From W0P28-013 sp963659365 (GTDB lineage Bacteria > Bacteroidota > Bacteroidia > Bacteroidales > Paludibacteraceae): a DNA stretch of 7,163 nucleotides. The DNA is taken from NCBI GenBank assembly GCA_963659365.1, contig CAVKTI010000083.1, positions 1 to 7,163 of the forward strand. Direction: 5' to 3'. Both the position numbers and the translations under genes were made by a program. Under the pieces are notes generated by a model. That model made no database searches. It was given only the letters and a program-made list of their open reading frames with translations, and had not been told where the DNA came from. This document shows, piece by piece, positions 1 to 6,282 of this stretch (its first letter is position 1; each line of letters begins with the position of its first letter).

Positions 1-126
1 TTATCCTGCAAAATGACCTATAGAGGCATCTCGTGCGACGAAAAACGGCTCAAGACATCTTGAGCCGCATAAATAATTGTGTGTCAGAAAGTTACACCCA
101 CTTTTATCCTGCAAATTGACCTATAG
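1..126. repeat. 23-bp direct repeat pair framing a hairpin
   Basis: Bases 1-23 and 104-126 are the same 23-bp sequence with one difference (A at 13, T at 116). Both begin TTATCCTGCAAA and end TGACCTATAG. The second copy runs into a perfect 12-bp palindrome, GACCTATAGGTC, at 118-129, which the first copy lacks. Between the copies lie a terminator-like hairpin (46-67) and a segment near 80-100, GTGTCAGAAAGTTACACCC, that loosely resembles the end of a Mutator/IS256-type insertion sequence. No transposase or matching inverted end is visible, so the mobile-element reading is only a guess. The copies could also be two units of a 103-bp tandem repeat starting left of the window. Confidence 0.7.
41..67 (-). 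terminator. Intrinsic terminator, minus strand
   Basis: A perfect 9-bp stem, CGGCTCAAG (46-54) with CTTGAGCCG (59-67), closes a 4-nt loop. On the minus strand it is followed directly by five T (complement of A at 41-45). On the plus strand no T-run follows, so it should act on leftward transcription. It is the first strong terminator downstream of the TPR/barrel operon, about 210 bp past its stop codon at 276. It could instead belong to an unseen element at the left edge. Confidence 0.6.
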
Positions 127-182
127 GTCTAATTTGAATTAGATAAATGAATGATTAAAAAAGTCTTTTGTCTTTATTCATC

Positions 183-204
183 GGACGTGGCATGCCGTGT
201 CCCT
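183..204. repeat. REP-like palindrome downstream of barrel gene
   Basis: Bases 183-202 form a near-perfect 20-bp palindrome with a GGCATGCC core. As plus-strand RNA it gives a 10-bp stem with two G-U pairs; as minus-strand RNA these become two A-C mismatches. Read on the minus strand, the element starts GTAGGGAC and ends CGTCC, much like the hairpin at 6992-7015 (starts GTATGGAC, core GCATGC, ends GTCCG). It follows the tandem array at 205-262. No T-run follows directly, so it looks more like a dispersed REP-type palindrome than a terminator. Confidence 0.5.
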
Positions 205-268
205 ACTTTTATACTTTCACACTTTCACACTCGTCTTGCTACTTGCGACTCATATCTTGCGACTCTAA
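205..268 (-). repeat. 7-8 bp degenerate tandem array, 3' flank of barrel gene
   Basis: Read on the minus strand (the sense of the gene ending at 276), the order is TCGCAAG (262-256), ATATGAG (255-249), TCGCAAG (248-242) and TAGCAAG (241-235). Then come a 5-nt linker ACGAG, TGTGAAAG twice (229-222 and 221-214) and TATAAAAG (213-206). On the plus strand the units appear as ACTTTCAC or ACTTTTAT, the same ACTTT-type unit repeated upstream of ftsE. The order heptamers, 5-nt linker, TG-units, palindrome matches the 3' flank of the isomerase gene at 6065-6136. Function unknown. Confidence 0.65.
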
Positions 269-275
269 TTGTCAA

Positions 276-2108
276 TTAGAAAGAAACGCTTATGCCAGCC
301 AAAATGTGCGTGCCGATGTTGTCGTAGCCGTACCAAAGTTGGTAGCGCAGGCTCTCCGACAGCGCAAGCAGGTTGTTGGCTTGCACAAAGACGCTGATGT
401 TTTTCGGGAATGTGTAACTCAACGACAGATTCAGGTCGTAGGTGGGAGCCAGTGTCGCTATTCGGCTGCGCTCTCCAGCGAGCGTGGGCAGCGACGCTTT
501 GCGCTCCGACGCATAGTAGAAACGCACATTGCCAGCAAAATTTTTGGTAAACAGCGCCTCGATGCTCGCATCGGCTTCCCAAGTGGGCTTGTTCCACGCT
601 TCTTCGCCTTCGCTGCGCACATTCCAGCCGTTGTAGCGGCCTTTCACACGGAAAATGTAACGCTCTTTCAGGTTGTAAGAGATGTGCGCCTCGCTGGTGA
701 GCAGGTGCGCTTTGGCGTAAACCAGTTCGAAAGTGTTGGCATAAACATATTCCAAGTCGTTTTTCGGATAGACATTGGGCGTTTCGGTGCAGCCGTATAT
801 CGAATTGACGAAAAAGTGCGTGTTTTGCATCAATTTGTAATTGACTGATGCGCCTATTTGCAGGCCGTGCGTCGGTTTGATGTCGAATCCGAGGTGAAAA
901 TCGAACGGTATGTAGTCGTTTTTCTCGGGACGAAGATTCATGTCGTAATAGCGATTTTCGTGCAGAATATCAGCAAACGAAGTGAATGCGTAATCGCCGC
1001 CAATGCCGCCATACACACTAAACTGTTGTCGGAAGGTGTAGCGCGCTTCGATGTCGGGCGCAGCGGCCACCACATTGCCTTTGTCCACCGAAAACCACAC
1101 TTTGGCACCAGCACGCAGCGACAGCGTTTTCCACGACTTTTCGTAGCGCGGATTGAAAGTGATGAGGAACTGCGGTTTGCGTTTTTCTGCAACAAAAGTG
1201 GTGTCGTGCAAAGATTTCGCCGCATCGGTCAGATAGAGCGTGCGTACTGCGTCGTTGTAGAGATACGCTGCCACATTCAGGTCGGCGTTGATGTGATGCC
1301 CGTTGAGATTGTAGCCGCCAAACAGATTGAGCGCAATGCGGTGTTCACGCATGGCAGCCTGCTTCACCTTGATGCCGTTTTTGGTAATCGTTGGATTCGA
1401 AGTCAGAAAATCGTAAGCGAGATTGCCGTCGTAAGTCCAGCCTTTGCGCTCCACGCCATTGGAACCAAAGCCGAGAGTGGCGTGTGCTTGCGTGGTGGTG
1501 CGCATTTGCGGTCGCAGCCCAATGCCCGCCACATCGCGCTTGGTGTCGTTGCTCATGTAGTAGACGCTGCTCTCGAACACCGAATCGACACCATAAAAAC
1601 TGTAGTAGTCGTTGTCGAAACCGATGGTGGAATAGAGTTGTCCGTAGCGCATTTTGTGGTTGTAGTTCAGGTCGAAATCGGTCTGAATCAACTTTTTAGT
1701 GCCGTTCCAAAAGCCGTTGTGGTTCAGTTTTACACCGAGATAATCGGTGGAATTGTTCACAATCGGTGTCCAAACATCGGCCAGCCAAACGAGCGGAAAG
1801 CCCAGTCCCACGCGTGCGCAGCCTGGTTTGTAGTTCGGTCGCCCTGTGTTTTTGGCATCGGCGGCGGGCAGTGGGTAGAACTGCGATTCAACGGCCATCG
1901 GCGCAGTTTCGCTGCTGTAAATCACCTGACTTTTTTCTACTTTCGGGTCGGTGGTGGGCAGTTCTATGTCGGTGCGTTTCACTTTGACAACCTGCGGCGT
2001 GTACTCCTTTTCGATATCGACCGACTGCGTGAGTATGGTGTCGTTCTCCTGCGCAAATCCCGCCAAGCAAAAGGCTGTTGCTATGATTGACAATGAAATT
2101 TTTTTCAT
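276..2108 (-). CDS. Outer-membrane beta-barrel protein (TonB-receptor-like, plugless)
   Basis: This 610-aa protein starts with a signal peptide (MKKISLSIIATAFCLAGFA, cut before Q20) and ends in the aromatic LAGISVSF, the kind of C-terminus recognised by the BAM machinery. Residues 23-65 form a short polar segment, with VDIEKEYTP at 30-38 and a Pro/Asp-rich stretch after it. This resembles the N-terminus of a Bacteroidales outer-membrane family often labelled TonB-dependent receptor. From about residue 95 on, the chain is rich in alternating polar/aromatic strands such as FDLNYNHKMRYGQLYSTIGF, typical of a barrel. I see no TonB box or plug domain, so a TonB-driven transporter is doubtful. It is the second gene of an operon, 15 bp behind the TPR gene, with no Shine-Dalgarno sequence. 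The start is fixed by the signal peptide. The family is not functionally assigned as far as I know; the barrel call is firm, the job is not. Confidence 0.8.
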   Translation of the reverse strand: MKKISLSIIATAFCLAGFAQENDTILTQSVDIEKEYTPQVVKVKRTDIELPTTDPKVEKSQVIYSSETAPMAVESQFYPLPAADAKNTGRPNYKPGCARVGLGFPLVWLADVWTPIVNNSTDYLGVKLNHNGFWNGTKKLIQTDFDLNYNHKMRYGQLYSTIGFDNDYYSFYGVDSVFESSVYYMSNDTKRDVAGIGLRPQMRTTTQAHATLGFGSNGVERKGWTYDGNLAYDFLTSNPTITKNGIKVKQAAMREHRIALNLFGGYNLNGHHINADLNVAAYLYNDAVRTLYLTDAAKSLHDTTFVAEKRKPQFLITFNPRYEKSWKTLSLRAGAKVWFSVDKGNVVAAAPDIEARYTFRQQFSVYGGIGGDYAFTSFADILHENRYYDMNLRPEKNDYIPFDFHLGFDIKPTHGLQIGASVNYKLMQNTHFFVNSIYGCTETPNVYPKNDLEYVYANTFELVYAKAHLLTSEAHISYNLKERYIFRVKGRYNGWNVRSEGEEAWNKPTWEADASIEALFTKNFAGNVRFYYASERKASLPTLAGERSRIATLAPTYDLNLSLSYTFPKNISVFVQANNLLALSESLRYQLWYGYDNIGTHILAGISVSF

Positions 2109-2123
2109 AATTATCGTGGAGGT

Positions 2124-5100
2124 TTATTCGTCAATTTCGTTTTCTTCGCGTTCGGCAATGGCGCGCAACCGTGCTTCTATCATGGTGGCGATGTCGTCGT
2201 CGGCGTGGTAGTTGGCTTGCAAACTAAGCAGATATTGTTTCGCTTGAAAATCGTCGCCAGTCTGCATATAGATGTCGGCCAGCAGCACAAAAGCACGCGC
2301 CAGCCAGTATTGGTGCGGCGTATTTTTGCCGATAAAATCCATAATTTCACTCTCGGCAGTGGTGTATTGACCACCGTTGTAGAGTTGTTGTGCGTAGAGA
2401 TATTTGGCCTCTGCGCCCATCTCGTGGCGCAGGTCTTGGCTCAATGTCTGCAAATCGTCGGTGGCGAGCAGTGCCTCGTCGGTAGCGATGTACGATTTGG
2501 CTCTGCAATAGCGCGCCTCGCGTATGATGGCGGGGTTGGCGTTGGCATCTGCGAGCAGGTCGTTGGCGGCCAAAATGGTCTTGTTGTAGAGGTTCAGCGC
2601 ATAACTGCACCGCAATGCGCCGATGCGTGCCATGTATTTGTTCTCTTTGTTGCTCGCCGTCTCTTGCAACTGTTCGAAATAGCCGAGCGACTGTTCGTAG
2701 TTCTTTTGGTCGTAGGTGATTTCGGCGCAGCGAATCAACGCCTCTTCTTGATACTGATTGCCGACAAAGTGCGTGAGCCGCTCAAAGTATTCGAGTGCGC
2801 TCTCTTTCAAGCCTGTTTGGTAGTAACTTTCGGCCAAATAGTATTGCGCCGCAATGCAGTTGAGCGTCTGTTGGTCGCAGTAGTTGGTCAGGTAGTTTTT
2901 GAAACTTGTGGTGGCCTCTTTGTACTGTGCTTTCACATAGAGCCGTTCGGCGGCGGCGAAGTTCAGCGAGTCTTCAAGCGACTTTTTCACGGTCGATATG
3001 GCACTGCCAGCGATGGATTCGCGGTAAGCGAGATATTCGTTTATCTGGTTGTTTTCCACATAGATGGCTTGCATACTTTCGATAGCCACTTTGGCCTCTT
3101 CGCTGCTCGGATAGTTGTTCACCACCTCCTTGTAGGCGGCAATGGCTTTGTCGTTTTCGCCGTTGTTAGCGTATATCATACCGATTTCGAGCGACGCTTT
3201 GCGTGCCACAGCGGTGTGCGGAAACTGCGCTATCACACGATTGTAAGCCACAATGGCCTGTTCGTGCGCCTCCATCAGCACATACGAGCGACCGATTTCG
3301 TACATGGCGTCGTCGGCGTAGTCCGACCGCGGATAGTTGGCGAGCAACTGTTCGAGTGCTGCCACTTTGTCGGCATATTTTTTCTGAATGCCAAGAATGA
3401 AAGCGTTTTGGAATGCGGCATAGTCGCCATAGTGCGGCGATTCGGTGGCGGCTTTTTGGTAGTAGGTTTTGGCCTCCTCAAAATTCCGTGCGTAGAAATA
3501 GCAGTCGCCTATGCGGTTGAGCGCGTCGCAGTAGAGGCGGCCGTCGTGGCGCTTCTGCGTGTCGGCATATTTTTGATACCACCCGATGGCTTCGTCGAAT
3601 TTCTCCTCTTCGTAGTAGCAATAGGCCATGGTGTAGTAGGTTTTTTGCAACTCTTCGGCCGATTTTTTCTGATTTTTGTTCAAAAATGTCTGCAAATCGT
3701 TGCGTGCGTTGGCGTAGTCGCCCAGTCGATAGTAGGTTTCGCCACGCCACAAAAACGCCTGTGCCGAAAACGAATTTGGCGTAAATTCGGCAATAGAAAG
3801 CGTGAAATAGTCGAGTGCACCGCGGTAGTTTTTGGCTGCAAATTCGGCGATGCCAAGTTGGAACAGCACATTCTCTTTGGCGGCCTGTATTTTCGGGTTG
3901 GCCGATTTCACTTTTTTCAGCGATTCGTAGGCTGTTTTGTAGTCTTTTTCGGTCATGTAGATGTCGGCCAAATAGCCGTAAATGTCGTCGGCGTGCTTGG
4001 TGTTTGGGTAGGTTTCAATAAAGTTTTCGAACGCTTTCACCGCTTCGCCAAAGGGCGCGGCATCTTCGTAAACGGCCAGCACATAGTTGTAGTCGGCCTC
4101 CTCTTTGATGCGCTCGTCGAAATTCGCATTAGCAGCATTGCGGAACGCCATGCGTGCTTGCGTTTTGTCGCCGTATTTGGCGTAACTCAAACCGATGTGC
4201 AGGTAGGCATTTTGTGCCAAACTGTCCGATGTGGCGGTTACTTTCGACAGTGCCGACACCGCCTCACGGAAATTGCCCTGTTTGTACTGCGCCATGCCGA
4301 GCATATACATATCGGCGCGCTGCACTTTTTGTCCGTTGCGTTCGTATTTTTTCAGATAATCGACCGCTTCGCTGTAGTTTTCGGTGCGGTAGGCGGCCTC
4401 GCCCAAAATGCGGTAGGCTTCGGAGTTGTATTTGCTGTTTGGCCAGCGCGAAATCAGTGTTTTGCCATATTCGCAGGCTTTTTCGTTGTCGCCCACGCGG
4501 TCGTAGATTTGCAAGGCGTGGTAGGCGGCAGGTTCGGCGTAGGCCGAGTTGAGCGATAGTTCGAGAAATCCGTCGATGGCGTTGTCGTAGTTGCCCAAAC
4601 AAAATTCGGTGTACGAGTAGTAGTAGAGCGCGTCTTTTTCGTAGATGGTCTTTTTGCCGTTGAGTGTGGCAAACAGAATACGCGCTGGCTCATATTTTTT
4701 CAGTTGCAGATAGGCAAACGCTTTGGTGTAGAGGTACGCCATATTTTCGGCTCCGCTCAAGTGATTGTTCTGCACCTGCTCGTACCATGTGATGGTCTCT
4801 TCGTATTTTTTTGCCTCGAAACAGCAGCGACCAATCATGTAGGCCACGCGTTCGCGCATGGGAGCGTCGGGGAAGTCGTTCAGGTAGTTTTGCAGCAGCG
4901 TTTGCGCATTTTTGCGCTTCAGTTCGTAGGCATTGCTGGCTATGTAGTAGCGTGCATCGGCGTAATGTGGATTGTTGCGGTCGGTGGTGGCGCAAAAATT
5001 TTCGAAACAGGTAGACGATGCGCCGAATTTACGCTGCTCATAAAGCGTGCGCCCCTCGTCAAATAGGCGGTCGCTGTTGGTGTGTAGTGCCGTTTCTTGT

Positions 5101-5162
5101 GCCGCAATGGTGGTGCAGACTGCCGACACCGCCAAACAGAGGCAAATTTTTCTGATGTTCAT
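2124..5162 (-). CDS. Large exported tetratricopeptide-repeat protein
   Basis: This 1012-aa protein has a signal peptide (MNIRKICLCLAVSAVCTTIAA, cut before Q22) and no lipobox, so it is expected in the periplasm or at the outer membrane. Most of the chain is TPR-like helical hairpins resembling TolA-binding/YbgF and BamD-type repeats: YLADIYMTEKDYKTAYESL, AYCYYEEEKFDEAIGWYQKY, LEIGMIYANNGENDKAIAAY. They cover roughly residues 25-690 and again 735-1000. Between them, residues 697-717 (MQAIYVENNQ, then INEYLAYRESI) match a linker I associate with this Bacteroidota family. The C-terminus is acidic. The frame stays open upstream to 5291, but an ATG at 5162 is preferred because it gives the signal peptide and lies downstream of the promoter at 5224-5256. 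Inference: TPR arrays bind proteins, so it may scaffold or deliver a client to the barrel protein encoded 15 bp downstream. It contains no enzyme motif that I can see. Confidence 0.85.
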   Translation of the reverse strand: MNIRKICLCLAVSAVCTTIAAQETALHTNSDRLFDEGRTLYEQRKFGASSTCFENFCATTDRNNPHYADARYYIASNAYELKRKNAQTLLQNYLNDFPDAPMRERVAYMIGRCCFEAKKYEETITWYEQVQNNHLSGAENMAYLYTKAFAYLQLKKYEPARILFATLNGKKTIYEKDALYYYSYTEFCLGNYDNAIDGFLELSLNSAYAEPAAYHALQIYDRVGDNEKACEYGKTLISRWPNSKYNSEAYRILGEAAYRTENYSEAVDYLKKYERNGQKVQRADMYMLGMAQYKQGNFREAVSALSKVTATSDSLAQNAYLHIGLSYAKYGDKTQARMAFRNAANANFDERIKEEADYNYVLAVYEDAAPFGEAVKAFENFIETYPNTKHADDIYGYLADIYMTEKDYKTAYESLKKVKSANPKIQAAKENVLFQLGIAEFAAKNYRGALDYFTLSIAEFTPNSFSAQAFLWRGETYYRLGDYANARNDLQTFLNKNQKKSAEELQKTYYTMAYCYYEEEKFDEAIGWYQKYADTQKRHDGRLYCDALNRIGDCYFYARNFEEAKTYYQKAATESPHYGDYAAFQNAFILGIQKKYADKVAALEQLLANYPRSDYADDAMYEIGRSYVLMEAHEQAIVAYNRVIAQFPHTAVARKASLEIGMIYANNGENDKAIAAYKEVVNNYPSSEEAKVAIESMQAIYVENNQINEYLAYRESIAGSAISTVKKSLEDSLNFAAAERLYVKAQYKEATTSFKNYLTNYCDQQTLNCIAAQYYLAESYYQTGLKESALEYFERLTHFVGNQYQEEALIRCAEITYDQKNYEQSLGYFEQLQETASNKENKYMARIGALRCSYALNLYNKTILAANDLLADANANPAIIREARYCRAKSYIATDEALLATDDLQTLSQDLRHEMGAEAKYLYAQQLYNGGQYTTAESEIMDFIGKNTPHQYWLARAFVLLADIYMQTGDDFQAKQYLLSLQANYHADDDIATMIEARLRAIAEREENEIDE

Positions 5163-5181
5163 CGAGAATAATTTTTTTGTA

Positions 5182-5210
5182 GTGCGCCTTCTGCCCATTC
5201 TGGCGCGCAC
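5182..5210 (-). other. Leader hairpin in 5' UTR of TPR gene
   Basis: GTGCGCC (5182-5188) pairs with GGCGCGCAC (5202-5210): a 7-bp stem with one bulged base and a 13-nt loop. It lies in the predicted 5' leader of the TPR-barrel operon, between the promoter and the start codon. On the minus strand it is followed by an A-rich stretch, TACAAAAAAATTATT, just before the ATG, a common Bacteroidota translation-start context. No T-run follows, so it is not a terminator. A role in mRNA stability or translation is possible but unproven. Confidence 0.4.
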
Positions 5211-5223
5211 ACGGTTTAATTTG

Positions 5224-5256
5224 CAAAGATACGCATTTTTTTCTTTACAAAACAAA
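5224..5256 (-). promoter_or_regulatory. Bacteroidetes-type promoter of TPR-barrel operon
   Basis: On the minus strand the -7 box is TATCTTTG (5231-5224), a full match to TAnnTTTG. Upstream is TTTG at 5256-5253, with 21 bp between. A second TTTG (5251-5248) would leave 16 bp. Transcription should begin near 5217, giving a leader of about 55 nt before the ATG at 5162. Confidence 0.7.
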
Positions 5257-5330
5257 GGCGTTGGCGATTTGCTATTGCAAAATTTCGACATAGATTTGTG
5301 CCAATGTACACAAGATTCGCAAAAAATCCG

Positions 5331-5338
5331 TACATTTG
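5331..5338 (+). promoter_or_regulatory. Promoter -7 box of isomerase gene
   Basis: TACATTTG matches TAnnTTTG and lies 30 bp before the ATG at 5369. I find no clear TTTG about 17-23 bp upstream, so only the -7 half is supported. With the leftward promoter at 5224-5256 it makes a divergent pair whose -7 boxes are about 100 bp apart. Confidence 0.55.
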
Positions 5339-5368
5339 CAGAAATTTCTAATCGGACATTTTTTTTTT

Positions 5369-6064
5369 ATGAAACATTGCAAGTTGTTGCTGCTGCTGTG
5401 CGCAGTTTTGCTTTCGGTAGCGGTGTCGGCGCAGCCTACCAGCAAGCCGATTTTTGTCGAAATCGAGACTACATTGGGAAAAATGAAGGTGCGACTCTAC
5501 GACGAAACGCCGCAACACCGCGACAATTTTGTGAAATTGGTGAAATCGGGCTTTTACGATGGTCTGCTGTTTCACCGTGTTATCAAAGATTTTATGGCGC
5601 AAGGCGGCGACCCAAATTCGCGTGACTGCAGCCCGACGGCGCATCTCGGTTCGGGCGGACTGGACTACACCATACCTGCCGAAATCGATTTTCCGAAACT
5701 CTACCACAAACGCGGTGCTTTGGCGGCAGCGCGCTTGGGCGATATGGCCAATCCCACGCGTGCTTCGTCGGCGTGCCAATTCTATATTGTGCAGGGCAAA
5801 AAGTATAACGACACCGAACTGAACGAACTCGAGCAGTATATCGGTCGTGCGCTCCGCCTGCCGACATTCAAGTACAGCGACGACCAACGCCGTCAGTACA
5901 AAATGTTTGGTGGCACGCCGCACCTCGACGGCCAGTACACCGTTTTCGGCGAGATAGTAGATGGCTTTGCCGTGCTCGACAAGTTGTGCGCCGTTGCCAC
6001 TGGCGAATCCGACCGCCCCACGCAAGATGTACGCATCATTCGTATGCGGATTGTGAGGAAATAG
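5369..6064 (+). CDS. Secreted cyclophilin-type peptidyl-prolyl cis-trans isomerase
   Basis: This 231-aa protein catalyses cis-trans isomerisation of peptidyl-proline bonds, probably in the periplasm, where it would help fold exported proteins. A signal peptide (MKHCKLLLLLCAVLLSVAVSA, cut before Q22) precedes the cyclophilin domain (about 28-229). The family core FHRVIKDFMAQGGD spans residues 68-81. By comparison with human cyclophilin A it supplies the catalytic Arg (R70), F75, M76 and Q78. SSACQFYIV (133-141) carries the equivalent of Q111, and HLDGQYTVFGEIVDG (185-199) is the last core motif. The usual Trp and His of cyclophilin A are replaced by H185 and Y190. About 40 residues (145-184) separate the last two motifs, more than in minimal cyclophilins; I believe this is common in Bacteroidales homologues. 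Start: the frame extends to a TTG at 5336, but that lies inside the promoter box, and the ATG at 5369 gives the signal peptide. A run of ten T (5359-5368) abuts the ATG. Confidence 0.92.
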   Translation: MKHCKLLLLLCAVLLSVAVSAQPTSKPIFVEIETTLGKMKVRLYDETPQHRDNFVKLVKSGFYDGLLFHRVIKDFMAQGGDPNSRDCSPTAHLGSGGLDYTIPAEIDFPKLYHKRGALAAARLGDMANPTRASSACQFYIVQGKKYNDTELNELEQYIGRALRLPTFKYSDDQRRQYKMFGGTPHLDGQYTVFGEIVDGFAVLDKLCAVATGESDRPTQDVRIIRMRIVRK

Positions 6065-6118
6065 TAGCAAGAAGCAAGTCGCAAGAATAGTGAGAAGTGA
6101 GCAGTGAGGAGTGAGGAG
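6065..6118 (+). repeat. Heptamer tandem array downstream of isomerase gene
   Basis: Directly after the stop codon come three NNGCAAG units: TAGCAAG (6065-6071), AAGCAAG (6072-6078) and TCGCAAG (6079-6085). A 5-nt linker AATAG follows, then four TGAGNAG units with N = A, C, G, G (6091-6097, 6098-6104, 6105-6111, 6112-6118). The period is exactly 7 within each block. The array runs into the element at 6112-6154. The same order of blocks occurs behind the barrel gene on the other strand (205-262). Heptamer arrays called STRRs are known from cyanobacteria; I know of no named equivalent for this one. Confidence 0.75.
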
Positions 6119-6154
6119 TGATGCGGCAGAGCCGCAATTTCAAAATTTCAAATT
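6112..6154 (+). repeat. 43-bp dispersed repeat with hairpin, copy 1
   Basis: This 43-bp stretch recurs at 6942-6984 with a single difference (G6116 versus A6946). It contains TGCGGC-AGA-GCCGCA, a 6-bp GC-rich stem with a 3-nt loop (6122-6136), then an A/T tail of AATTTCAA-type units. No T-run follows the stem, so it does not look like an intrinsic terminator. It resembles a REP-type intergenic repeat. Confidence 0.8.
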
Positions 6155-6184
6155 AAACAATTAGAAACATAGGAACAAATATCG

Positions 6185-6277
6185 ATTCAACAGTTCAACG
6201 ATTAAACGCTTCAACAATACTTTATACACTTTCCACTTTATAGACTTTCAAACTTTATAAACTTTACAAACTAAAAC
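6185..6277 (+). repeat. Octamer and ACTTT tandem arrays upstream of ftsE
   Basis: Four 8-bp units of consensus NTTCAACR fill 6185-6216: ATTCAACA, GTTCAACG, ATTAAACG and CTTCAACA. Six ACTTT-led units of 7-9 bp fill 6219-6269, starting at 6219, 6228, 6235, 6244, 6252 and 6261, followed by ACTAAAAC. The array ends 5 bp before the ftsE ATG, so it forms the leader of ftsE if transcribed. I see no TAnnTTTG promoter in 6065-6282, so ftsE may be read through from the isomerase gene or use a promoter I cannot recognise. ACTTTCAC-type units also occur at 205-228. Confidence 0.65.
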
Positions 6278-6282
6278 ACGGA

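Noticed and set aside
858..2090. 410-codon open frame on the plus strand, antisense to the barrel gene
   Set aside because: Same cause: it is in codon register with the barrel gene, whose codon bias removes antisense stops. The barrel frame has a signal peptide and a proper C-terminal strand; this one shows no recognisable features.
2205..4559. 784-codon open frame on the plus strand, antisense to the TPR gene
   Set aside because: It is in exact codon register with the TPR gene, so antisense stops would need TTA, CTA or TCA sense codons, which this genome avoids in favour of TTG, CTG and TCG. The product is a Cys/Phe/Val-rich string with no domain, signal or promoter.
5163..5291. N-terminal extension of the TPR protein to an ATG at 5291
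   Set aside because: It would place the promoter box and 43 basic residues ahead of a clear signal peptide. The ATG at 5162 is the better start.
5348..6070. 240-codon open frame on the minus strand, antisense to the isomerase
   Set aside because: The sense frame carries complete cyclophilin motifs; the antisense product resembles nothing and has no promoter or start context.
6122..6136. GC-rich hairpin after the isomerase gene as an intrinsic terminator
   Set aside because: No T-run follows the stem on the plus strand; it is followed by AATTTCAAAATTTC. Its recurrence at 6952-6966 marks it as a repeat.
6065..6277. CRISPR array
   Set aside because: Repeat units are 7-9 bp, degenerate and directly adjacent, with no unique spacers of 25-45 bp and no cas genes nearby.
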